Made by a program: the position numbers and the translations under genes
The notes under the pieces: model-generated
What the model was told of the DNA's origin: nothing
What the model saw: the letters and a program-made list of their open reading frames with translations, nothing else
Databases searched by the model: none
Shown: positions 1-5,256 of the stretch, piece by piece
Layout of the letters: each line of letters starts with the position of its first letter
Numbering within the stretch: position 1 is the first letter of the stretch
From: Spirochaetales bacterium
Lineage (GTDB): Bacteria; Spirochaetota; Spirochaetia; DTKZ01
Length of the DNA stretch: 5,559 bases
Assembly (NCBI GenBank): GCA_031280945.1
Contig: JAITGB010000141.1
Location: forward strand, 1 to 5,559
Reading direction: 5' to 3'

Positions 1-5
1 GCGCA

Positions 6-1526
6 TCACCTCGCCGGCTGCACCTCGCCCATACGGACAATACCGTCCTGGTTCAGAATAACCCGCACGTGCTTAAAAACAACCTGCTTTCTTTCTTTGG
101 CGTCCATGGTCTCAAGGCGGATTATCAGGTTCAGGTGATACACTTTGGCGCATTTCAGGCGCTTGATTTTTTTTGACGCGGAATCCCACATCTTGTCGAA
201 GTGAAAAGGGTCATCCGCGTACTGAATAAGTTTACGTATATTAAAGCGGATAATATCGCTTATGTCCCGCCGCCGCGTATGGTAGCGCGAAATTTTCTCC
301 GTATCAATAACAACATCCTTCTGGTACATAAGAATCTCTTCCGGCTTGCCCTCTTCCTCAATGCAGGTCATGTGGCCCGATGTGCGGGCCTGCAAAACCG
401 GAGGAGGCGCGTCTTTCAGGTCGACAAAGCGCATGGACTCGCGCACAACGCCAATGTTTCTCCTGTCCATGGGGTCAACAATGACAAACTTGCGGTCGGG
501 AACAAAAAAACGGAGGAAAGTATTTGAATAATTACGGATTATATCCTTTGTCCTGTCCTTTATGATGTAGCCGACCACAACCGCAACGATAAAACTCGTG
601 GACAGCTCGCTCGTAAACTGGGTTCCCAGCCAGTAGCCTATAACGAGGCTCAAAAACATGGCAAAGCCCGCGGCTATGCCGTACACAATATGCTGGGCCC
701 TGCCTGTTGAATTCTTGTCCCGCACAGTGAGGTAGAGTACGCCCTGAAAATACTTTTTGAGGATACCCTCCCAGTAGGTAAAGTTTTCGTTGAGGGAATC
801 CGGGTCGCGCACCAAATGACTGCCGCGCCTCCTTCTCTGCGTCCAGTGGTTTTCGATAAAGGAAATAATCAGCTCTATGAGCTTTTTCGCCGACTTGCCC
901 CGGCGCTTTCTGTACACCCCCAGAAGCAAAGTAAGATAATTCTGCACCTCAAGGCTGCCCATATCGCGGGCAAAGACATACGTCTCCTGAAGCTCGCGGC
1001 TTGCCCCCGAAACCTCAAAATTTCTTTGTATAATTTCAAACTGCTCCTCAACCTCGTTAAGCCGCGTAAGGAGCTGCCCCGTAAGAATATCGCTGTTTTT
1101 CCCGCCGCTCTTTGCCTCTTCGCTGAGAATTTTCGTGATGGCAAGAGTCTCCTCCCTCAAACACGTCTTGAAAATAGTGCCAAACATACGCAGCTCGTAA
1201 ATGAGTTTACGGTTTACTTCATCAAGAGAAATTCCCCGGCGCAGATTATCCACATTGAGAAAAATCTGGCACAGGGGCGAGCGTTTGTTGCTCTTGTCCA
1301 GAAGCTCGTCCAAAGTAAAACGCGGATTCTTGAAACGGATATACGTGTGCATATCCGCGTAAAAATCGCTCCGGGAATAATTCTTGGAACCCAGATTAAG
1401 GGATTTGGGAATAAAAAAATAGAAGGAAAGAAAGTATTTATTCTTTGGCTGGCGGGCGTCAAGGGTGTAATCTATCTTTGCCTCGAAGTTGTAGCGGTCG
1501 TGCCGCTCAAAAATACCGCGCATCAT
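6..1526 (-). CDS. Uncharacterised membrane protein with a central two-helix hairpin
   Basis: I do not recognise a named family for this 506-residue protein. Residues 1-278 look soluble and are rich in charged helices, with coiled-coil-like heptads around 150-172 (LTRLNEVEEQFEIIQ) and a basic patch RRRR at 231-234. Two hydrophobic segments follow at about 279-301 and 309-322, separated by a short polar turn and followed by KDRTKDIIR (323-331). The C-terminal 175 residues are again polar and charged. There is no signal peptide, so both soluble parts probably face the cytoplasm with a membrane hairpin between them; this topology is inferred. The AAGFAM ... KDRxKDxIR pattern resembles uncharacterised proteins of about 500 residues that I recall from other bacteria, but I cannot name a function. 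Two ATG codons lie in tandem at the start, with only a weak GGA upstream. It lies 127 nt beyond jag, behind a terminator, so it may be a separate transcription unit. Confidence 0.85.
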   Translation of the reverse strand: MMRGIFERHDRYNFEAKIDYTLDARQPKNKYFLSFYFFIPKSLNLGSKNYSRSDFYADMHTYIRFKNPRFTLDELLDKSNKRSPLCQIFLNVDNLRRGISLDEVNRKLIYELRMFGTIFKTCLREETLAITKILSEEAKSGGKNSDILTGQLLTRLNEVEEQFEIIQRNFEVSGASRELQETYVFARDMGSLEVQNYLTLLLGVYRKRRGKSAKKLIELIISFIENHWTQRRRRGSHLVRDPDSLNENFTYWEGILKKYFQGVLYLTVRDKNSTGRAQHIVYGIAAGFAMFLSLVIGYWLGTQFTSELSTSFIVAVVVGYIIKDRTKDIIRNYSNTFLRFFVPDRKFVIVDPMDRRNIGVVRESMRFVDLKDAPPPVLQARTSGHMTCIEEEGKPEEILMYQKDVVIDTEKISRYHTRRRDISDIIRFNIRKLIQYADDPFHFDKMWDSASKKIKRLKCAKVYHLNLIIRLETMDAKERKQVVFKHVRVILNQDGIVRMGEVQPAR

Positions 1527-1553
1527 GATTTTTCCAGTTTACTCTATTTTGCC

Positions 1554-1594
1554 GAAAAAAAACAGGGGCCCCCAGGATTAACCCGAAGGCCCCT
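1554..1594 (-). terminator. Rho-independent terminator after jag
   Basis: Read on the minus strand, the arm AGGGGCC (1588-1594) pairs with GGCCCCT (1564-1570). One or two bases later comes a run of eight T (1555-1562 on the plus strand as A). A GC-rich stem followed by a U-tract is the classic intrinsic terminator layout. It lies 60 nt past the jag stop and should end the rpmH-rnpA-yidD-yidC-jag transcript. The loop is fairly long (17 nt). Confidence 0.8.
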
Positions 1595-1606
1595 CTCCTC
1601 CTCAAA

Positions 1607-1621
1607 GGCCCGCTCAGGGCC
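1607..1621 (-). terminator. Short GC hairpin upstream of the main terminator
   Basis: GGCCC (1607-1611) and GGGCC (1617-1621) form a 5-bp GC-only stem with a 5-nt loop, followed on the minus strand by only three T. It lies between the jag stop and the strong terminator. It may be an accessory or tandem terminator, or may protect the 3' end. On its own it is weak. Confidence 0.35.
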
Positions 1622-1653
1622 GGAGGCGAGGACAGCTTAAGGCAGCGAAACCC

Positions 1654-2325
1654 CTACCTGTCAACGCCCCTGTAGTAAACGCGGATTTGCTTATAAAGCC
1701 CATCGCCCTCGCTTTTTGTGTCGATGTCCGCCATATCGTTCAGGGTCGTATGGATAAGACGGCGCTCAAAAGGATTCATGGGCTCCAAAAGTTTTGAACC
1801 CTTTGTTCTTTGCACCTGCTCGCCCACCTTGCGGGCCATACGCACGAGACTCTCCTCGCGCCGGCCCCTGTAGTTCTCTGAGTCCAGAATCACCCTGACA
1901 TCATCCGAGGTGAGCCGCCCCGCCACCACATTCGCCAGGAGCTGCACCGCGTCGAGGTTCTTCCCCTTGCGGCCTATCAAAATACTCGAATGCTCCGAAT
2001 CAATCGTGAGGCCCAGCTTCCCCTGCTCCCGGAAAGCCACCGAAACCTTTCCCGGAAACCCCATCTTCTGGATAACGTTCTGCACAAAATCAACCACAGC
2101 GTGTTCAAAATCGTTCTCAGGAACAGGATTCTCCGTCCCCCCCGGCGCGACCTCCACATCGTCGCCCACATGAACGCGGATAATCACCTTACCCTTTTTG
2201 AACAAAAACCCCGACTTCTGACTCTCGACAATCTCAACATCAAACTCGTCCCGTTCGAGGCCCAAAGCCTCAACAGCCTTGTCGATAGCCTCCTTTTCCG
2301 TCTTGCCTTCAAATTCTTTTATCAT
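1654..2325 (-). CDS. jag: Jag/KhpB (EloR, SpoIIIJ-associated) RNA-binding protein
   Basis: This 223-residue protein has the standard three-part Jag layout. The Jag_N domain is at about 1-50 (MIKEFEGKTEKEAIDKAVEA, then a KSGFLFKKGK segment). A KH domain spans about 75-150, with the RNA-binding loop IGRKGKN (117-123; GxxG as GRKG). A C-terminal R3H domain contains ERRLIH (187-192), which supplies the R-x3-H signature. Family members bind RNA and, in Gram-positive bacteria, act with KhpA in cell elongation and division; the gene is typically next to yidC. I chose the ATG at 2325 because GAGGGG sits 6 nt upstream and the Jag_N domain begins exactly there. The frame stays open upstream to a TTG at 2424, but that would add 33 residues encoded by the hairpin-rich spacer. 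A terminator follows, so jag is probably the last gene of the operon. Confidence 0.95.
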   Translation of the reverse strand: MIKEFEGKTEKEAIDKAVEALGLERDEFDVEIVESQKSGFLFKKGKVIIRVHVGDDVEVAPGGTENPVPENDFEHAVVDFVQNVIQKMGFPGKVSVAFREQGKLGLTIDSEHSSILIGRKGKNLDAVQLLANVVAGRLTSDDVRVILDSENYRGRREESLVRMARKVGEQVQRTKGSKLLEPMNPFERRLIHTTLNDMADIDTKSEGDGLYKQIRVYYRGVDR

Positions 2326-2331
2326 ATACCA

Positions 2332-2337
2332 CCCCTC
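2332..2337 (-). promoter_or_regulatory. Ribosome binding site that sets the jag start
   Basis: GAGGGG on the minus strand, 6 nt from the ATG at 2325. It supports this start over the upstream in-frame TTG at 2424. Confidence 0.75.
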
Positions 2338-2381
2338 AAGAGGAATTTGCTTGCATCTCTCATTCTCAAAATCTGGGCGCA

Positions 2382-2406
2382 TTTTTTCGGGCTGCGCCCG
2401 AAAAAA
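2382..2406 (-). repeat. 11-bp perfect hairpin in the jag leader
   Basis: TTTTTTCGGGC (2382-2392) pairs perfectly with GCCCGAAAAAA (2396-2406) across a 3-nt loop. In both directions the T-run precedes and the A-run follows the GC core, so this is not an intrinsic terminator. The flanking GGGCGCA (2375-2381) can pair with TGCGCCC (2393-2399) instead, giving a mutually exclusive alternative fold. Confidence 0.7.
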
Positions 2407-2427
2407 CCGGGCTATCCGCTCCAATTC
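2407..2427 (-). repeat. Degenerate 21-nt direct repeat, copy B
   Basis: On the minus strand this copy has the core AGCGGATAGCCCG. It matches the copy at 2451-2471 at 15 of 21 positions without gaps. The two copies start 44 nt apart, and hairpins lie between and beyond them. Confidence 0.55.
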
Positions 2428-2431
2428 CTCA

Positions 2432-2448
2432 AAAAGCCTTCGGCTTTT
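2432..2448 (-). repeat. Small hairpin between the two 21-nt repeats
   Basis: AAAAGCC (2432-2438) and GGCTTTT (2442-2448) form a 7-bp stem with a 3-nt loop. On the minus strand it ends in five T, so it looks like a weak terminator. The GC core is only 3 bp, so efficient termination is unlikely. Confidence 0.5.
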
Positions 2449-2450
2449 CT

Positions 2451-2471
2451 GCGGGATTTCCGCTTCTATCC
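2451..2471 (-). repeat. Degenerate 21-nt direct repeat, copy A
   Basis: On the minus strand the core is AGCGGAAATCCCG, preceded by GGATAGA. It aligns without gaps to the copy at 2407-2427. Confidence 0.55.
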
Positions 2472-2532
2472 TTCGGTTTTGCGCGCCTTACAGTTCGGAG
2501 AACTGCAAAATCGTGCGCAAAACCCTTGCGCG

Positions 2533-2573
2533 GCCCTGCGGCTCCGTGCGCTTCGCACACGGAGCCGCAGGGC
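2533..2573 (-). repeat. Long GC-rich hairpin just after the yidC stop
   Basis: A perfect 16-bp inverted repeat (2533-2548 and 2558-2573) surrounds a 9-nt loop that can pair a little further if two bases are bulged. It starts 8 nt past the yidC stop codon. No T-run follows it on the minus strand, so it does not look like an intrinsic terminator. A 3'-stabilising structure or a palindromic repeat is more likely. Confidence 0.75.
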
Positions 2574-2581
2574 AAGAACCC

Positions 2582-4345
2582 CTACCCCCCAGCCTTCCGC
2601 ATCTTAACGATATACTGCTGAACAACCGTCAGAATGTTCATGACAATCCAGTACACAAGAAGGCCGGAAGGCACATCGTAGAGAACAAAAAAGAACACAA
2701 TAGGAATACCATAGGTCATCATCTTCATCTGGGTATTGGACACCGCGCTGGGAGTCTGCATCATCTTGCTGCTGATGAGCTGAGTGGCAACAAAAAGAAT
2801 AGGCAGAAGCCGGAGGTCGCTCCACCCCAGAAAAGGAAGGCTCTTCGGAGCGAAATTCCACACCGAATCAGGAGCCGAAAGGTCCGTTATCCAGGGCGGC
2901 AGGAAAGCCGCGCCCCGTAAATCAAAATGCGTACTAAAAAGCCCGTACATCGCAAGAAAAATCGGAATTTGCAAAAGCATAGGAAGGCATCCGCTCAAAG
3001 GATTTATCCCCTCCTTCTTGTAAATCGCCGCAAGCTCCTGGTTCATCTTCCCCGGATTATCCTTGTACTTCTTCTTTAACTCCTCCAGCTTGGGCGCAAA
3101 AGACTGCATCTTGCTCGTAGACTTAAAACTCTTCTGCGTAAGGGGAAAAGTAACAATCTTGACAACAACAGTAACAAGAATAATCGCAACGCCCCAGTTG
3201 GGAACAAGATTATAGAAAAGCTGGAGTAAAGCCTTGAGAATAAACTCAAGCCAGCCCAAAAAGAAGTTACTGTCAACAATCTCATCAAAGTGCATATCCT
3301 GAATACCAAAAGCATTCTTTCCCGCATCGTTATACATGCCCAGCGTATCGGAAAGTTTCGGCCCCAGGTAGAACCTGTAGGTATCCGTATTGCGCGAACT
3401 CTTGATAAAAGGCTTTGAAATAAAAAACGAAGAGGACTGCACAAGGCCCGAAACAGGCCGCGAAGAGAACCTCACCTTGTAATCGGAAAAAACAGGCGCG
3501 GCGAGAACCGTAAAATACTTTCCCGAAACCCCAAACCACGAAGCCTTTTTATCGAAATCCTTCTCCGCGCCCGCATCAACCTCTACCTGGGTTCTCTTGC
3601 CCTCCGAGTACACATAGAAATTGCGAAAATCGTACCGGCCGTCGAGCTTCTCAAAATCAGGCCCGATTTGGGGCCCGTAATTCAAAGTGTAGGCAAGAGA
3701 ATCAAAGTTTAAGGGAAGGTACTGATTGCGGGAATTCTCAAGGCTGATGTCAACCTGCATGAGGTACTCCTCCCCCCGCCTAAGGGAGAAAGTTTTTACA
3801 AGGCGGAAAGCCGAATCCGCATAGCCCGCAATCTCAAAATCGCGGTAAAACTCCACGGTGAACTCGTCCTTCTGCCGGACAAAAAAATCCGCGGTAACAG
3901 GAGGGGCTGCGGGCCCCCCAAAGGAAAGCTCAAAAGCGCTCTCACCCGAAGAGCCGCTTTTAACCATCTCAACAAAACCATCCTTGTCCCTGTGCTTCTT
4001 GAGCTTTAAGGATTTCAAAACCGCGCCCCTCGTTGAAAACACAGCCGAAAAAACCTCGTTCTCAAGGGTAACGCTGCGGGAAGAAGGAAGCTCCTCCCCC
4101 GAAACAGGCACAACAGCCCCCGCCGGAGAGGGGCTCTCCGCCCCCGAAGGAGAAGGAAACTGCGTTACAGGAGGCCCTAAAGGAGCCTCGGAGGGCGAAC
4201 CTCCCTCTCCTTGCGAAGACGCTGAAGACGGAGAACCTCCCGAAGGAGAAGTCCCCTCCTTGGGAGTAAAGCTGTTTTGAATCATAAATCCGACAGTAAT
4301 AATGATGCCGGAAAGGATTATAGCCAATACAGTATTTCTGTCCAT
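2582..4345 (-). CDS. yidC: YidC/Oxa1/SpoIIIJ membrane protein insertase
   Basis: This 587-residue protein is the Gram-negative-type insertase that places proteins in the inner membrane, alone or with SecYEG. Residues 5-22 form the N-terminal membrane anchor. Residues 28-89 are a linker rich in Ser, Pro, Gly and Glu. Residues 90-355 form the periplasmic beta-sandwich domain. The conserved insertase core begins near 360, with membrane segments at about 361-380, 385-401, 453-470, 511-526 and 545-575. Family signatures include FPLTQKSFKSTSKMQ (400-414), the cytoplasmic helical hairpin at 415-445 and NPLSGCLPMLLQIPIFLAMY (448-467). The membrane-embedded arginine of the hydrophilic groove (R366 in E. 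coli) is a lysine here, K396. The start is fixed by GAGGAG 5 nt upstream of the ATG. It lies 57 nt downstream of its partner gene yidD. Confidence 0.97.
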   Translation of the reverse strand: MDRNTVLAIILSGIIITVGFMIQNSFTPKEGTSPSGGSPSSASSQGEGGSPSEAPLGPPVTQFPSPSGAESPSPAGAVVPVSGEELPSSRSVTLENEVFSAVFSTRGAVLKSLKLKKHRDKDGFVEMVKSGSSGESAFELSFGGPAAPPVTADFFVRQKDEFTVEFYRDFEIAGYADSAFRLVKTFSLRRGEEYLMQVDISLENSRNQYLPLNFDSLAYTLNYGPQIGPDFEKLDGRYDFRNFYVYSEGKRTQVEVDAGAEKDFDKKASWFGVSGKYFTVLAAPVFSDYKVRFSSRPVSGLVQSSSFFISKPFIKSSRNTDTYRFYLGPKLSDTLGMYNDAGKNAFGIQDMHFDEIVDSNFFLGWLEFILKALLQLFYNLVPNWGVAIILVTVVVKIVTFPLTQKSFKSTSKMQSFAPKLEELKKKYKDNPGKMNQELAAIYKKEGINPLSGCLPMLLQIPIFLAMYGLFSTHFDLRGAAFLPPWITDLSAPDSVWNFAPKSLPFLGWSDLRLLPILFVATQLISSKMMQTPSAVSNTQMKMMTYGIPIVFFFVLYDVPSGLLVYWIVMNILTVVQQYIVKMRKAGG

Positions 4346-4369
4346 TAAAACTCCTCGTCAAACCCCACA

Positions 4370-4392
4370 ATTATAGCCGCACAGAGAGCGGC
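4370..4392 (-). promoter_or_regulatory. Possible internal promoter or stem-loop ahead of yidC
   Basis: The yidD-yidC gap has a perfect TATAAT on the minus strand (4370-4375), about 25 nt before the yidC start. Immediately upstream is a small stem GCCGC/GCGGC (4376-4380 and 4388-4392). No good -35 hexamer lies at 16-18 nt spacing, so the promoter call is weak. It could give yidC some expression independent of rpmH. Confidence 0.25.
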
Positions 4393-4402
4393 AAACGCAT
4401 TT

Positions 4403-4696
4403 TTACGGAACCGGGTCATACCCCCCGGGCCTGCCCGGATGACAGCGAAGAATCCGCTTGACCGCAAGAAGCCCCCCCCGTACAAGGCCATACTTTTCTA
4501 TGGCTTGCCGGGCATAAACGGAGCAGGACGGCTCGTACCGGCAGCAGGCCGGAAAAAAAGGCGAAATCCCCGCCTGATAGACATAAATTCCCGCGATAAA
4601 AAGCCCCCTAAGGAGCCGCCCCGCACGGCTGCCCGCTTCCGCACAAAAGCCCCGCCCTTTTAAGAAGGGATGAGAACTGGGAAACTCTCTGTCCAT
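4403..4696 (-). CDS. yidD: YidD, membrane protein insertion efficiency factor
   Basis: This 97-residue protein carries the full YidD signature near its C-terminus: YQAGISPFFPACCRYEPSCS, then YARQAIEKYG, and finally RCHPGRPGGYDPVP. YidD is a small protein that associates with the inner membrane through an N-terminal amphipathic helix (here about 25-40, RAGRLLRGLFIAGIYVY) and helps YidC-dependent insertion. The three Cys residues in the CCRYEPSCS segment and the late one in RCHP are conserved. I chose the ATG at 4696 because AGGAGA lies 8 nt upstream. A TTG at 4735 would add 13 residues and has no comparable site. The N-terminus is longer than usual (about 70-85 residues is typical) because it is encoded in another frame within the 3' end of rnpA, with an 89-nt overlap. 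It contains a run of eight G (4472-4479). Confidence 0.93.
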   Translation of the reverse strand: MDREFPSSHPFLKGRGFCAEAGSRAGRLLRGLFIAGIYVYQAGISPFFPACCRYEPSCSVYARQAIEKYGLVRGGLLAVKRILRCHPGRPGGYDPVP

Positions 4697-4979
4697 AGGA
4701 AAAATCTCCTGGAAAAAGGATAAAAGCCATATCAAAACCCGGCTTCACCTGAGCTTTGAGGCTTCTGTACGCTTCTTTTCCGAGCCTTCGGGCCCTGTTC
4801 CGCGCCACCGAACCCCCAAACTTACGCACAGGAGTTACCACAACACGGGATAGGTCAAGCCCATTCTCACACAAAAGGAGCCGCGCTCCCTGGCATCTCA
4901 TGCCGCGGGAAGCCTTAAAAACCCTCCCCAGGGCGAATCTCCCCCGAAGCCTCTCCCGCCTAGTAAGGCTTTTTCTCAT
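4608..4979 (-). CDS. rnpA: RnpA, protein component of ribonuclease P
   Basis: This small basic protein of 123 residues binds the catalytic RNase P RNA and helps recognise the 5' leader of precursor tRNAs. The family signature, the RNR motif, is at 60-62 within SVARNRARRLGKEAYR (57-72). The conserved early segment is RERLRGRFALGRVFKASRG (8-26), and the strand VVVTPVRKFG is at 46-55. Length is typical; the last 12 or so residues (CGSGQPCGAAP) look like an unconserved tail and lie where yidD overlaps. The ATG at 4979 is inside rpmH, 20 nt before its stop. I see no good ribosome binding site before it, so translation is probably coupled to rpmH. The basic MRKSLTRRERLRG start is what I would expect of treponemal RnpA, which supports this start. 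Confidence 0.95.
   Translation of the reverse strand: MRKSLTRRERLRGRFALGRVFKASRGMRCQGARLLLCENGLDLSRVVVTPVRKFGGSVARNRARRLGKEAYRSLKAQVKPGFDMAFILFPGDFSYGQRVSQFSSLLKRAGLLCGSGQPCGAAP
4705..4710 (-). promoter_or_regulatory. Ribosome binding site that sets the yidD start
   Basis: AGGAGA on the minus strand, 8 nt before the ATG at 4696 and inside the rnpA coding sequence. It favours the 97-residue YidD over the version starting at TTG 4735. Confidence 0.75.
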
Positions 4980-5115
4980 CGGAAACAGTCAGTTTTTCCC
5001 GGCCCTTTCGTCTTCTCCTCATAAGAACAAGACGCCCGCCCCGGGTCTTCATTCGCGCCCGAAAGCCAAACTTCCGCGTCCTCTTCCTTTTGCTCGGCTG
5101 ATACGTTCTTTTCAT
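4960..5115 (-). CDS. rpmH: Large ribosomal subunit protein bL34
   Basis: This 51-residue, very basic protein begins MKRTYQPSKRKRTRKFGFRA and continues with RMKTRGGRLVLMRRRRKGR, which is unmistakable bL34. It ends with a LTVSDEKKPY tail about five residues longer than in most bacteria, as I recall for Treponema. L34 is part of the large ribosomal subunit. The start is fixed by AGGAG (5124-5128) with 8-nt spacing to the ATG at 5115, and by homology from the first residue. It is the first gene of the operon, about 34 nt behind the predicted transcription start, and its last 20 nt overlap rnpA in the +1 frame. Confidence 0.98.
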   Translation of the reverse strand: MKRTYQPSKRKRTRKFGFRARMKTRGGRLVLMRRRRKGREKLTVSDEKKPY

Positions 5116-5155
5116 ATATATAACTCCTGACTAAACTCTTATATGTGAGCTGTCC

Positions 5156-5184
5156 AGTATAAAGATGCTCAAGAAGAGTGTCAA
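5156..5184 (-). promoter_or_regulatory. Near-consensus sigma70 promoter of the rpmH operon
   Basis: On the minus strand a perfect -35 hexamer TTGACA (5179-5184) is followed after exactly 17 nt by TATACT (5156-5161, five of six matches to TATAAT). Transcription would start near 5149, giving a leader of about 34 nt with AGGAG just ahead of rpmH. Such a strong site suits high-level ribosomal protein expression. Confidence 0.85.
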
Positions 5185-5256
5185 GGCACCTCACGCACGA
5201 CAAACGCATGAACAAATTTTGAGTGGAAATGATAAAATCAACGGCGGGGAGTGGGG

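Larger units (their letters stand above)
2326..2581 (-). repeat. Structured, repeat-bearing yidC-jag spacer
   Basis: This 256-nt non-coding stretch separates yidC from jag and is packed with inverted repeats. In transcript order (right to left) they are: a long hairpin at 2533-2573; a 10-bp inverted repeat GGTTTTGCGC/GCGCAAAACC (2475-2484 and 2515-2524) enclosing a smaller hairpin CAGTTC/GAACTG (2491-2496 and 2500-2505); a 21-nt repeat copy; a 7-bp hairpin (2432-2448); a second 21-nt copy; and an 11-bp hairpin (2382-2406). The layout suggests a modular repeat element inserted between two usually adjacent genes. I see no convincing promoter in it, and no strong terminator, so jag is probably reached by readthrough from yidC. 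Confidence 0.65.

Noticed and set aside
816..1640. 274-codon open frame on the plus strand
   Set aside because: It lies opposite the 506-residue membrane protein, has no family motif and runs through the terminator. It is a shadow of the real frame.
2382..2406. Intrinsic terminator between yidC and jag
   Set aside because: The T-run precedes the GC core and A's follow it on either strand, so no U-tract would trail the hairpin.
2326..2424. 33-residue N-terminal extension of Jag from a TTG
   Set aside because: It would be encoded by the hairpin-rich spacer. The ATG at 2325 has a good ribosome binding site and matches the start of the Jag_N domain.
5113..5145. AT-rich pairing in the rpmH leader around the ribosome binding site
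   Set aside because: Only about six A-U pairs, with the ribosome binding site left in the loop. It is too weak to claim as regulation.
4976..5215. 79-codon minus-strand frame over rpmH and its promoter
   Set aside because: It covers the promoter and is out of frame with the clear L34 protein, and has no recognisable motif.
5116..5222. Replication origin or DnaA boxes next to rpmH
   Set aside because: rpmH is often near dnaA and oriC, but I see no TTATCCACA-like boxes here.
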